Below are positions 1-11,007 of a DNA stretch of 64,000 nt, one piece after another. Numbering within the stretch: position 1 is the first letter of the stretch; the number at the start of each line of letters is the position of its first letter. Position numbers and translations under genes: made by a program. This DNA comes from Gautieria morchelliformis (taxonomy: Eukaryota > Basidiomycota > Agaricomycetes > Gomphales > Gomphaceae): contig WHVA01000168.1 in assembly GCA_015179125.1 (NCBI GenBank), positions 1-64,000 on the forward strand, in the 5' to 3' direction. A model generated the notes under the pieces. It made no database searches and was not told the origin of the DNA. It was given only the letters and a program-made list of their open reading frames with translations.

Positions 1-2
1 GT

Positions 3-1460
3 AGGGCCGAGGTTTCCAGACTGGGCGGTGATATCGCCACAGTAATAGCATGCCTGGATTCTCAATTTGCTGATGGAGAGGCCTGGCGATACAAAGTCCG
101 GCTTGATGACTCCCAGGTGGTCATTCATCTTTGGTGGCAGTCACCTGAACAAGCTCAGTTAGCAACTCGGTTCTATGACATACTAATTAATGACAATTCC
201 CATAACCACAATCAGTATGGATACCCTCTCAATATTGGCATTGCCATCAACAACTTTGGACATAGCCATAATGTTTGGTATTGCTTTCAGGAGCAGGAAG
301 ATGCTACCAGCCATTCGTGGGTCTTATGCAATCACTTGGAAACTGCATGTCATATTCCTGAAGTATTTGTGTTGGATAGAGATGCAGCACTACAGGTGGC
401 CATAGCAGACATTATGCCTACCACATACCATTTGTTTTGTCTGCATCATCTGACAGGAAACATTGGTGACCATGTTTGCCCTATGCTTGGAGGGCAGTTC
501 CAATCATTCACTCAAGATTTCTGGTCTGTATACTGTGGTGTGTCACCTGAGGCATTTGACCATGGGTGGGATGAATTACTATCCAAGTACCCATGTCCCT
601 ATCTCGAAGGGCAGATGTGCACTGATCGCGAACATTGGGCATGGGCATGGGTCTCTCAGGTTTTCACTGCAGGCATTAGGACCAATGGTTATGTGGAGTC
701 TGAAAACCAAATTCACAAGGCCTTTGGTGGGCCAAAAGTGCCACTTGCACAACTTTTTGACCAACTCAATGCACGGACAGCAGAACAATCCTTCCACAAG
801 CAGATCCGTGTTTGAGAGGTGTGTATTGATACTTTTCCCTAAGCTACAATGCTTAGGACACATCATCAGGCTACATGGCACCACCATGCTACCAACCTAG
901 ATAGCCTTTTTGCTTGCCCACTCACACTCCTTCGACAATATGCAGGCCGCTTTGCCCTGCAGTGGTCCTATTGAGAAATGGGCCCAAGCCTTTACTATCA
1001 TACTGAAGTCTTGCAGCGACCAGAGGGTTTACGCACCTGGGTGAGAAACCAATTTAAATTTCAGTGTGTATACTCAAATTAGCTTAGTCTGAATATGCAG
1101 TTGCTGCACAGGAGGAAATGGTTATCAATGGGAAGCTGGAGAAGAAAAGGTACCGACCATACCTGTCCTGACTAGATGGAGTGACCGTAAGCTGGTTTTG
1201 CAGAGAATGACAGACTTGTTTGAAAATGACCAGAAGTATGTATCAACAAAGTGGCTGATCAGCCTTGTTATTGCCCAAGGTTTGCAGATCACACATCTGC
1301 TGCATGTGACACATAAAAGCACTGGGACAACACACACTGTTGCTTTGCTTGAATCAAGTCTGTATGTTTGCACACACGTAGACCCACGCTTACGACTCTC
1401 TCTCTACAGATTACATGTGGCTACTTGGTGAATTCCCCATGCCCGCTGCCCGCCAGTGGA
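3..1460 (+). pseudogene. MULE (Mutator-like) transposase remnant, 5' end outside window
   Basis: The frame is open from base 3 to the stop near 815 with no start inside the window, so the protein begins upstream. It shows the MULE core: an LDRDAALQVAIADIMP block (second catalytic Asp), the H-x-FCLHHL box that follows it, and later TNGYVESENQIHKAF, which carries the expected catalytic Glu. Further transposase-like pieces follow in other frames: a segment near 1198-1366 and then ITCGYLVNS with a nearby PC around 1414-1440, which resembles the SWIM zinc finger that ends these proteins. Some breaks could be introns (GT-AG candidates at about 1366-1413), but several in-frame stops between 815 and 1200 make decay more likely. 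In MULEs this protein cuts and pastes the element in the nucleus. It probably belongs to an inactive copy. Confidence 0.75.
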
Positions 1461-2220
1461 TAGCTTCAGAGTACCGCAATATTTTCCGCTCATTGTTTCT
1501 TTGGCTCCAAAGTCTGTTTGGGACGTCACACAGGCGGGCCGGCCGCGTTGTTGTCCTATATTTGGACTCATAGGGAGCTGTTGGAATAGCAAACCGAGAG
1601 AGTACATTCTTTTGTTTTCCTGTTGTTTCCGGACCAGTGCCCGAGAGTAGAGGCTTTGTGCCGCCTAGCAAGGCTGCTGCGGCAGAAGAAATGATGTATT
1701 GTGGCTGTGTCGGATTTTGGCTCGGCAAGCGCTCGGAGCCCAGCTGTTCGAGCTTCCCAACTTCATCGCTTTTCTAGCTCCCCGTGTTCTACACTTGATT
1801 AGGTACCAGCTAGGTGATAACGGTTCCAGGAGTAGATATTGACTCGGACGAAAGGCTTATTAATCCCCCTTGTAGCCCCTTGTACGTCTCTTTCAGTCCC
1901 TCGGTTACCTCCGACTTAGTACCTAATGACCATGACATCACGAGTTGACGACTGCGAGCTGAGAAATCGTCTGATATCATCTAGCTTTTGCCACTGGAGG
2001 TGAAGCGAGTTCACATTTACCTTCTGGTCTATCTGCCGCCCTCAAATACTTGGTGCGAAGGACGAGCGCGTCAAGTCTTGGACGAGGGGCCACCACAGGG
2101 GCCCCTCAGAACGATTCGGCGATCGTCACTCGACGTGTCATTTGTTTTGACGACGGCACCAACCCCTGATCACGGTTAATTATCCTCCCACATCTTCACT
2201 GCTGCAGTCTGCACACGAGC
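1461..2220. other. Intergenic, no supported gene
   Basis: Only short frames without recognisable motifs lie here. The last 60 bases before the F-box start are pyrimidine-rich, as is common upstream of fungal start codons. I see no clear TATA box. Confidence 0.5.
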
Positions 2221-3564
2221 ATGAGGGATAGTAGTCTACCACGAGAGCTGATCGATGCCGTTACCGACAATCTGCACGAGGACCATGACGGCGATGCTTT
2301 ACTCGCGTGTTCACTGGTTTGCAGTTCATGGCTTCCCTCGAGCCAGCGCCATATTTTCCGGCGGGTAACTCTTGCTCTGGACGGAGACGACTGCGAGCGA
2401 CTGGACCAAGCTTTACTCAGTTCTCCTCATCTTGCCAATTACATCCGAGAGCTGAAGGTGCACTTGCGTGATATCAGCTGGATAATTGCGTACGGGGATA
2501 TAGATCAGTCACTCGCCGCCGCGGTGCTGCACAGGCTCAGCAAGCTCCAGAGCATAGAAGTACGCGATCTGGATTGGTGGAGAATGACGCCAGATCTCCA
2601 CCAAGCCCTTCGATGGCTACTCCTGCTACCCTCGATCAAGTTCTTAACGCTCGGTATTAGTGGCTATCAAGACCAGTTCAACGTCGTGAGCCTTACAAGT
2701 CACGCTGAATGTCTAATGGGCTTCTCGTTAACTTATGTCGTTTTTCCATCATGGCAGCATTCGTGGCAGCATCAGCCCTCCTTGATGCGAGAAGCTCAAG
2801 AGGAAAACGGTGAAGGATCAAAGGTTGAGCGCAGATACCTTTCTCGCCTTGATTTGGATTTGGCGTTTGAAGCCAATTGTCACTCATATGTTGACTGGTT
2901 TCTTGGGCCACGATCGGGTTTTGAGGCGCACATACAGACTTTGCGTGTAGATAATCTGCGCTTAAACGACGAAAAAGCTTTCAACCGCCTGCTTCGCACG
3001 ATTGGCAACTCACTCCAACATCTCGAATTTTACGTGCCACTTCTAAACGATGGTAGTGAATAACCACGTATTTTGAACCCGATGGATTATCTAACTTTAT
3101 GTTTAGGGTTACTAGAACCACTGTTCGACATCAGACTGGAATTTAATTCGAATATTAGATTCCTGCGTTTGACGAATATGCATGTTTTGGCCGCAGACGG
3201 CGTAATGTCCCCGAAATCATTCGGGGTGATCTGGCTTCTGCGTTTGCTTTCCAATATTGACAATTCTAACAAATTAGAACAGGTCCGATTCGAGATAATA
3301 ATTTGCTTTGACTATGGGGAGGCGTGCTCAGCTTCTGGCTGGGGGCCAGTTGACTGCCTTCTTGCGGGCAAGCTTCGAAACCTGCAGAAGCTGGACATCC
3401 AGCTTTGGTCCACCACGGGCGAACGGGATGACAGCTTCGCGCATAGAGGCAGTGAGATTCGTCAGTGTATGCTTGACGCGTGTCCATTGTTGGTAGAGCG
3501 AGGTGTTTCGGTGGATGTTCAGGGTGACTGGTTGAGATGGGACAAAGATCTAGATATCTTTTGA
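2221..3564 (+). CDS. F-box domain protein, one intron
   Basis: The protein starts MRDSSLPRELIDAVTDNL and continues with an LACSLVCSSWLPSSQRHIFR block. This is the F-box signature (residues about 5-50) that binds Skp1 in SCF ubiquitin ligases. The rest is leucine-rich, with short LxxLxL segments such as LRVDNLRLND and LRNLQKLDIQLW, as expected of the substrate-binding part. An apparent stop at 3061-3063 lies inside a probable 54-bp intron, 3053-3106 (GTAGTG donor, CTAAC branch site, TTTAG acceptor), which keeps the frame; the spliced product is 429 residues. F-box genes of this kind form large families in agaricomycetes, so the target is unknown. It is the only complete-looking host gene in the first 40 kb. 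Confidence 0.8.
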
Positions 3565-3950
3565 AATAACTCGAGTATATACAGCTGCACGGACTTGACC
3601 GTTGTGTTGAATCTCGAGCATGATGAGTATTTTTCCGACTAAGTAGTGGCCGTGATCGTGACTTGATGATCACATGCGCGCGTAGGAAGTACTGCGCGTA
3701 TCTAGCTGTATATAGTATATATGATGAGGCGGATGATACATGTGAGAGTAATGTGTGATATATCTAACAATACCACGAGACTACTCTTCTGGAGTAATGT
3801 TTGGGACTAATATCAGAGTAATTCGGGAAAATGTGAAAAAACTCTTACATGACGCCTGCGGACTAATTTTGAATTCCACGCTGTGAGTACCGGCCTCAAC
3901 GTTCAACGTTCAACCACCAAGCCCTCATTATTCTCATAATATTTGCAGTT
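3565..3950. other. Intergenic 3' of the F-box gene
   Basis: AT-rich flank with no gene seen. No clear poly(A) signal could be singled out. Confidence 0.4.
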
Positions 3951-3954
3951 GCTC

Positions 3955-4735
3955 TCAATGAAGAATTGGAGTAAACTATCAAGATCTAAGTTCTGTAGCT
4001 ATCAAACAAGACTAGAGTGACTTCAAGGGGTGAAACAGTTGATTCTGGATGATTTATTCATACATTTGTAGTAGCTACTTATACTATACTAGTGGTAACT
4101 ACTAGTGTTTGAGATAGTGAGTCGATGGGTTGAAAAACTACTTGTAACTAGAGGGGTGATTAATTATAGTCATAAAATCATGGGAGTGATGGGGATAGTA
4201 TCAGGGTTGTTTAAGCTTTGGAATAGAGTCTTTTACCTATTATACAAAGCCCCTGTCTACATGGTGTCAAGATAGTAGTCAGCTGGTCGTGTCATGGAGT
4301 TCAATAGAAAATAGAAATTAAATCTCTCCTACCTAGCATAAATGCTAGGCTTGGTGATGGGGCCGCTGTCTCTGTGCCTCTTCTGTGGGGCAGCTAATTG
4401 AGTACACGTATTATGGATGACATTCTGAAGCCACTCCACAATGTCCGGTGCTCCTGCGCAGTCTACACTCCTCTGCGGTGTTTGGTGCCCACACCTCCTC
4501 GGTGCCTGTGGCCTGGCACCTGTCGACGTCATGGCCGATGCCATCAGTTGATAGGTGCGCTGTCTCTGATCGACCGCACATGGTCGACGCCCGTATCCCT
4601 GTATCTTATCTAATCTGTAGATAAGATAGCCATTCGTAATGTCGTGTATCTGTCGTCTGTGTCAATGTCTATTGTAAATGTCGTTCCTATTCTTTTTTGG
4701 TCGTTTTTCTTTCTTTCTTTTATTAGCCTCTTTGT
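3955..4735 (+). repeat. Dispersed repeat copy 1, LTR-like with leader
   Basis: This stretch is clearly similar to 5245-5990 along most of its length. It could be an LTR running from about 3957 (TGAAGAATTGG) to about 4260 (GTCTACA), followed by a primer-binding-like TGGTGTCAAGATAG. A perfect hairpin, CCTAGCATAAATGCTAGG, lies at 4334-4351. No coding region remains, so a Copia-like origin is only a guess. It would be a fossil. Confidence 0.45.
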
Positions 4736-5244
4736 GTACATAGATGACTTAGAATAAAATAATTGTGTATATCATAACAATTAAATGGTGGGGATGGGTT
4801 CAGCTGTTGTTCTTGGCTAGCCCTGAGTGGTCGTGAGTCATTTATCACACTGAATATCCAGATAACTCACTGGACTACTTGAAGATCCATCACTAGCTGA
4901 TAAAGCTGCTCACGAGTTTGGATGCCTCTCAGGAGTGGTTTGAGGTGTGCCTGAGCTTCCGCATACATGGCACATGATGGTAGTGTCTGGGTTGGAGGAT
5001 CAGGGATTTTGGATTAAGATGTCAATTAGTGCCTTTCAACAAATAGAATATATTGCTCAGTGATTGGAACCACTGTGTTCGCCCCTCTTCTGTGTGCTGA
5101 CTAAGCCTTTCGAGGCGCGTCCAGCACTGATGAATGAGAGTCACATGACCGTGTCGACAGAAGATTGGTGTCGATCCAAGGGATAACCAAATCAAAAGCG
5201 TTCGCTTTTAAGGTAGTATAGAGTAAACAGTGATAGTAGACCCT

Positions 5245-5990
5245 CAACGAAGATTTGGAATAAACTATCAAGATCTGAGCTCTGTAGCTATCAAACAAGA
5301 CTACAGTAATTTCAGGAGGCAGAATAATTGATTCTGGATGATTTCGTTCATACATTTGTACTAGCTATTTATACTATGTTGATAGTAACTACTAGTGTTC
5401 AAGATATTGGACAGATGGGTCGAAAAGTTGCTTGTAACTAAGGGGTGACTAATTTATAGTCATAAAGTCATGGGGTGATGGGGATGGTGTTAGGATTGTC
5501 TGGGCTTTGGAATAGAGATCTGTACCTAGTATTCAAAGCCCCTGTCCACATGATGTTAAGATAGTAGTCAGTCAGATGTGTCATGGAGTTCAAATAGAAA
5601 AATGGAGCTGAGTTTGCCCTGCCTAGCATAAATGCTGGGCTTGGTGATGGGGCCGCTGTCTCTGCCCTTTCTGTGGGGCAGCTAATTGAGTATGTATACT
5701 GCGGATGACGTTCTCAAGTCGTTCCACAGCACCCTATATTCCTGCGCAGTCTATTGTCCTCTGCGGCGTTTGGTGCCCGCACCCACTCGGTGCCTGTGGT
5801 CTGGCGCCTGTCGACGTCATGGCCGGTGCCATCACTCGATAGGCGCGCTGTCCCTGATTGACCGCACGTGGTCGATGCCCGAGCTTCTGTACATCACCCG
5901 ATCTATGGGTAATATAGCATGTCATAAATTCGTGTGATCGTCGTCTGCGCCGACGTCTATCATAAGTGTCATTTCTGTTTCTTTTTGATC
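5245..5990 (+). repeat. Dispersed repeat copy 2, LTR-like with leader
   Basis: Second copy of the repeat at 3955-4735, in the same orientation. It has the same order of blocks (AAACTATCAAGATCT, then ATTCTGGATGATT, then GGGGCCGCTGTCTCTG). It lies just inside the left inverted end of the element at 5005-8595. Bases 5990-6300 show nothing recognisable. Confidence 0.45.
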
Positions 5991-6927
5991 TTTTTGTTTA
6001 TCATAACAAGGGATGCTGTTGGCATGAGAGCAGTCAAGAGGGTTCGAGATTAGGGCTGTAGGGAGGGGTTGTGAATGTATACTAAGCTGTTGGTCAGGGA
6101 TGGAGTGTGTCAGTGTGACAGGTGGTATAGTTTGCACCTCCAGGTATGAATTTTGCAGCCAACTGATGCCAATCAGTTGTGGATTAGTTGTACAATGGAT
6201 GTGGTACACACCGGTAGTGAACAAGGCCAATATGAAATGGCATTGACTTCACTGAGGTTAGAACATTGAAGAAATGGCGACATGGTATCCCAAGGTTTGA
6301 CCCCATGCATTTCACTATTACTGTTTACTCTAGACTATTGTCAAGATTGGTTTTTAGGCATTAATATCGTGTATTAGTAAACACAGTGAATGCCCGAATA
6401 ACTTGTGCGAATAAGTATGCCGTTCAGAGAATAGGTGGACCAACAAATGTTCACAAGATAAGAGGGTTGCCCAAACAGAGCTTGCCCTATCTACAGTCAT
6501 AGCGAAATAGCCCGTGGCACTTGACGATGTAATGTGCAAGGTGTCATGGAAGGGCTGTCTAAGTAGCGACAATCCCTTTGCCGACAGCACAGAAAATAGT
6601 TTGAAGGCTAAGGTAACGAAGATGAAGTATGAGAACTCACCGGCGATGCCTAAGTCCTCTTCTAGTCAAAGATAGGAATCTACAGGAGAGGGCTCAAGAC
6701 GATGATCACAGCGAGGTCAAGTTTGCACAAGATAGACGTATGATAATTGAACTAAGGAATATACATGCAAATGTAAGCTACTTATATCAAATGCTCATAA
6801 GGTATCAGTCAATAGGAAAGAGGCCATCGTGAGTCAGGGTTGGATAGGGGTGCGCAGCCATGATACAACATAGATGAAATAAACATACAATAGAGTGAAG
6901 GAGGAGTGCGAACATGAAACAATGGAG

Positions 6928-7725
6928 GGGCTGCGGTAGCTTAGTGGTAAGCCTGCCCTGGGGGTTGAGCGTGTAAGCTAAGGCTGAGCGTTCAATCCTG
7001 GCCCCTCCGGAGATAACACCCTAGACACTCCGAGAAATTTTGGCCACACTGATTGCCAATAACACCTGATTGCCTGCCCCAAATATGAATGGTGGTATAC
7101 TCAACTATCCCTTCCAATTCAGAACCGACCCTTTAGGAACATGATAATACCTACTCCAATTATCTAATCCATCCAACCGACACATTGGAGTACTGGGTAC
7201 CTGTACTATCATGATTTGTCACACCAACAGCCGGAGGCTGGGCCAAAACATTGGCAGTAGACTGCAGCTGCTGCCACTCGTTGGGGTGTGGGAAAGGTGT
7301 CGTGGTGATGTCGCAGCTGAGGGGTACAAACTGGTGTACACATGGGTATTACATGCCCAAATAAGCCGTGGAAGGTTGATTACTATGCGGTTTATGGGTT
7401 AGACTGTTTGGCTTTAAAGGGGTGCTGAGGGGAATATCGGTGTTTTGGGGGCATGATACCCATTTATAACAAAAAGGAACAAAAAGACATCACAACTCAC
7501 ACGACCGATGACCGGTCTCTGCTCGACTATCAACATTGGACCTGAGGCCCCTTGGATCTCGACAACCGGATCGCATTTGTCGTGCTTGCCGCTTTGTGGT
7601 TGAGTACTTACGCAGGCAGAATAATACACACAGGAGAATGAGGGCACCACCAAGGTAGATACAATGAATGTAATGACCATCATAGGCATAGCCTGCGGTC
7701 AATAAAATGATGAGAAAAAAAAAAT
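6928..7725 (+). mobile_element. tRNA-headed SINE-like retroposon with antisense gene fragment
   Basis: The insertion sits inside solo LTR copy 1 and is bounded by a 13-bp target duplication with one mismatch (6915-6927 and 7726-7738, TGAAACAAYGGAG). The 5' end has a tRNA-like pol III promoter: A box TAGCTTAGTGGT at 6937-6948 and B box CGTTCAATCCTG at 6989-7000, spaced as in tRNAs. The 3' end is an A-run (about 7714-7724). Head, tail and target duplication fit LINE-mobilised retroposition. At 798 bp it is long for a SINE; most of the body (about 7156-7690) looks like coding sequence on the opposite strand, described separately. Confidence 0.75.
7156..7695 (-). pseudogene. Antisense fragment of a membrane-protein gene inside the retroposon
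   Basis: On the minus strand a probable acceptor (TTGACCGCAG near 7694) is followed by a hydrophobic stretch, YLGGALILLCVLFCLR, then a basic segment, KYSTTKRQARQMR. This is the layout of a single-pass membrane protein. Farther on, a P/Q-rich frame (HPNEWQQLQSTANVLAQPP) runs to a stop near 7157. GTAAGT- and GTGAGT-type donors lie between the pieces, so it looks like genomic DNA with introns, carried antisense to the retroposon. I do not recognise the family. Chance open frames remain possible. Confidence 0.4.
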
Positions 7726-8650
7726 TGAAACAACGGAGAGTAAAGGTGGCGAAGGCACTTATGTACAAAACCATGTCTTGGGACCTGCATACATGCTACC
7801 CTGCACGGACTCTTCGTCTACTGGGTTGATCCCACACGACCTACGGAAGGGACGTCCCGTGAACACATCCTGGCCATATGAACACCCAAAGGGGTTGGAT
7901 CGAGAAGCTGATGGGAGTAGTGATGAACCATCGTACCGGGGAGGGGGCGTCGATCATGTTTTGATGGCGTGCCTGTTGGCGAATGATGCGAGCAGCGAAT
8001 AATCGTTCGGCGAAATGCGAGGAAGGGCGAACGGAGATGACATAGGGGGGAGTGGTCGAAGTGGGGGGCCAAGCCGAGTGAACATGGGGAAGGAGTGGCG
8101 AAAGGGGAAATGGGGATAAGAAGGTGCAGGAAATACACAAGTCATGACAATCCGATCATAGGAACACCATCGAAAGAGGGTCGATCAGAGGAGGTGATAG
8201 GCCCAGTGATGACTACTAAGTTGGTCCAAAGATGTCGATCGTTCTTTGACGGCGTGGCTATGGTGAACGGCGCGAACAGCGAAGATCAGTCGCCAAACAC
8301 GGCAAGGGCGATCGGAGTGAACATGGAGGTGGAGTGGGGAATGGGAGAACAGAGCATCTGAGTATGGGAAATAAACGTGTCATGACAACTATCTCAAAAG
8401 CGAAGCCTTTTGACTTAGTTATTCCTTAGATCGACACCAGTCTCTTGTCGACACGGTCACATGACCTCCATCCATCAGTGCCAGACGCGCCTCGAGAGGC
8501 TTAGTCAGCACACAGGAGAGGGACAAATATAGCGGTCCCAACCACTGAGCAATAGAGATTGTTTGCTAAAGGCACCACTAATATTTTAATCATAAAATTA
8601 ATGACCCTCCCCTCATTCAACAAAAGGGTTGACCACAAACTGCATGTATT

Positions 8651-8796
8651 ATGTCTGGACGTGAAGGTGTTCCCTGTGGAGGTGGACAGCATCAGCGACT
8701 AAAACCACCAAGCCATCCTGTTCAACAAGCTGTCAATGAGAGGAACCAAGTGACTGAATCTCCACCACGAAAACAACATGCTCCACCTACCTGCAG
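8651..8796 (+). pseudogene. 3' part of a transposase-like gene, upstream piece
   Basis: The open frame ends in PPRKQHAPPTC just before the target duplication TGCAG of element A. Continued beyond that insertion (27449 onward) it reads CSLCHQPGHNR, a C-x2-C-x4-H knuckle like those at the C-terminus of MULE/FAR1 transposases. It could be the tail of the MULE at 1-1460, but 7 kb of other sequence lies between, so a separate copy is equally likely. Confidence 0.45.
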
Positions 8797-9010
8797 TGTA
8801 AAGATGTCGATCTTAGGACCTTGTATCACAAGGGCACTGCAGAACTTGACCAATGAGTGGTATTCTGAATGCTACGTAGTGACAGGTAAGAGTAAGATGC
8901 AATGGGAACCGCTGGCCGGTTCCCACGCATAAACTATACAGTGGGTCCCTAAGGGGCCCACTGGGATTATGTAATAACTATTGTACATGTAGATACATAG
9001 GTTATTTACA
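8797..9010 (-). repeat. 3' LTR of element A
   Basis: 214 bp. On the minus strand it runs TGTAAATAACC to ATCTTTACA and follows a purine tract (GAGGGGGAGGG in element orientation, about 9011-9022). TSD TGCAG lies directly outside. Confidence 0.85.
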
Positions 9011-10405
9011 CCCTCCCCCTCTATAGACAACTATAGGGGTCAACTACGACTCATAGAGGTTGTCCATAATGGAGTCCTCTAGAGTGGCCGATACGATGAT
9101 GTCGTCGTCGTACGGGGCCGGTGGAGCGTGTGACTCCTCCAGGGGCACCTCCGCGTCATCGGTGGTGATTGGGTGAGGCTGGTCAGCCTCACCACTAGCG
9201 GCAGTATCCGCTTGGGTGATGAGGCCAGCGTCCTCGCAGAGCATGGCCTCAATGGCCGGGTCCTCAGTCTTGTCGAGCTGAGCGTGAGTGAGGGGTCGCG
9301 GCCCCGCGGCCCTCACATGGCTGGTCTCAAGGACCTTTTGTTGGCCCTCGCGGGTGGCAGCACTGAATGCCACGCCGGTGATGCTGCATTGAACATAGTG
9401 TTCAATGCGTGCCACTCGCTCGTGAGTGACCCCCACGTAGCGGGCCAACCATCTCGCGATCTCGGCGAGGGGGATGTCGGGGCCGGCTCGGCCCCCCACG
9501 GGAATGGGCCCGTGATGGAGAGCCACAGGGTGGTGCTCTGAGGGGTCAGCACTTCCCTGGCGTCGACGAGGCTCGACCATTGGTCTGTCGAGCCGAATAG
9601 GTCGAGTAGCCTTGCCCTGAGAGGTGATGCGACCCCTTTGACCCAGGGCGCAAGGGCCTTCAACCACATCCAGATGTCCATGTCGTCTAGGTTGAAGGTG
9701 CCATCCGCGTTGTCATGGATGGCTGATGGGATTCCTTCAGGGTTGTGTATCCAACCCTTTAGGATGGCCGCGATATCGTGCGGGGTACCACCCGCTATCA
9801 CGAGACAATCCCTTTTGGGATTGCGAGCGCGTTGTTCACCCTCGATGCGTTTAAATACGCCGATCATCTCGCGCGTACGCACAAGCTGTGGTGTTTCTTT
9901 TGCCCGCGCTAGGAGTTCGACGAAGCGTGGGTCGTTGAGCGTGCAGACGTCGTACCATTGAGTACGACACTGTTGGGCCTTCCCTACCAGCTGTGGTAGG
10001 AGGCCCATCTCGGAGATCGGTGGATCTCCGAGTGGGATGAGCGTCCCCTCCCCTGGGTAGGGAGGGTGAACTGTCCCTGCCGGTGGAGGCAGGGCCACGC
10101 CAGGCCCAATGTACTGGGCCTTGATCTGTGCTATCCTCCATTGAAGGGTGGGGTCGTTGATAGTGGGCGACGATGATGCCGCTAGGTAAGCGCTAATCGC
10201 GCTTTCCCTCGCAATGGCTAGCCCATTGACGGTGTTGGGGGTGCTGCGCAATTTCTTGCGCTTTTTCTTTGGCTGCTCTGCCAGCCGCTGTGCCCTTTCC
10301 GGGTCGTACGTCTTCCAGACGGACGAGTCTGACTCCCATCCTTCTGGGACGCCGTACGCAGAGTCGGAAGGTGCGCTATGCCCCTCCGTCGTTGTCGTCA
10401 TCGGG
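9011..10405 (-). pseudogene. Element A third ORF (ORF3), C-terminal part, left arm
   Basis: An extra protein frame lies between pol and the 3' LTR, where most Gypsy elements have nothing. It contains an SV40-type nuclear localisation-like PKKKRKK (about 10248-10275), a conserved block with PHDIAAILKGWIHNPEG and NLDDMDIWMWLKALAP, and an acidic C-terminus. The same block is present in the right arm (25240-27003), though the arms differ in length here. The family is unknown to me. It is a fossil part interrupted by element B. Confidence 0.6.
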
Positions 10406-10410
10406 GTCGG

Positions 10411-10900
10411 TGTCAGGGGACACCCTATTTTCCATTTCCAGTTCCGACACCACACCCAGTTCCGACTCCATTTCCGACTCCGCTTCCAGTTCCGATTCCA
10501 TCTCCGCCTCCGCTTTCGGAAATGATTCCGCTTATGGGAGAACTTCCACCAGTTCTGTTCGCTTTGCCAGTTCCACTCCAATTTCCGACTTCCACTCTCG
10601 GAACAGTGTCGGAAATCAAGCGACTCACGTAATAGGTGGCATCAAGGGTCGAGCAAGGGTCAGGGAGGTCAGGAGGATGCAGGGTTGATGGCGGGTGGCA
10701 AGTGTTGTCCCTGGCTGCGCAGCGTAGTATAATACAGGCTCGCTGACATTGGGGGTCCTTAGACTTTTCTCTTTGGATTTCCCCTTGTCAGGTGAGAATC
10801 CCCTCTCTTGTATACTCTGTTCATTTATACATACTTTGGATTTCCCCTTGTCAGTTGTGTGGTAGTGTGATCTCCACAACCAGCCAGGGTTGCCCTTACA
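10411..10900 (+). repeat. 5' LTR of element B
   Basis: 490 bp. The left half is a run of TTCCGACTCC-like units. The right half carries the box CTTTGGATTTCCCCTTGTCAG twice (10771 and 10834), 63 bp apart. Confidence 0.9.
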
Positions 10901-11007
10901 GCAGAAAAGTCTCTCCCCTAGAGGACCGGCGGTCGTACTGCGCGTTGCATTCGCCATAGGTGCGTTCGGAATCAGAGACAGCGACTCGGAGATCGCAACC
11001 TCTTCCA

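Larger units (their letters stand above)
6339..8387 (+). mobile_element. Solo LTR, family S copy 1 (interrupted)
   Basis: Starts TGTCAAGATTGG and ends GTCATGACA, so the ends are TG...CA and mutually inverted (TGTCA/TGACA). It is flanked by a perfect 5-bp duplication ACTAT (6334-6338 and 8388-8392). Without the retroposon inside it (6928-7725) it is about 1.24 kb, longer than the other two copies, because a region near the 3' end is partly repeated. No internal retroelement sequence adjoins it, so it is a solo LTR left by LTR-LTR recombination, a fossil. Confidence 0.85.
5005..8595. mobile_element. Element with about 230-bp terminal inverted repeats
   Basis: The left end (about 5005-5243) is the reverse complement of the right end (about 6308-6338 continued at 8393-8595), with scattered mismatches. 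Matching blocks include GTGTGCTGACTAAGCCT, TGTGACCGTGTCGACA with GGTGTCGATC, and AAACAGTGATAGTAG. The right end is interrupted by a solo LTR with its own target duplication. Long inverted ends suggest a non-autonomous MULE-type DNA transposon, but no transposase lies inside and I could not fix the outer base or a target duplication. A simple inverted duplication is the alternative. Confidence 0.5.

Noticed and set aside
1411-1728. 105-residue minus-strand frame
   Set aside because: No motif, low-complexity composition, and partly antisense to the decayed transposase.
6928-7006. Candidate tRNA gene
   Set aside because: A and B boxes are present, but the bases before the A box do not form an acceptor stem with the 3' side at the correct register, and the sequence is the head of a retroposon.
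7818-8145. Overlapping minus-strand frames of about 100 residues in solo LTR copy 1
   Set aside because: They lie in a purine-rich LTR region and are not kept in the other two copies.
10269-10688. Open frames rich in SSSDSISAS (and GIGTGSG on the other strand) at both ends of element B
   Set aside because: They are translations of the TTCCGACTCC-type units of the LTR and reappear in both LTRs. They are not genes.
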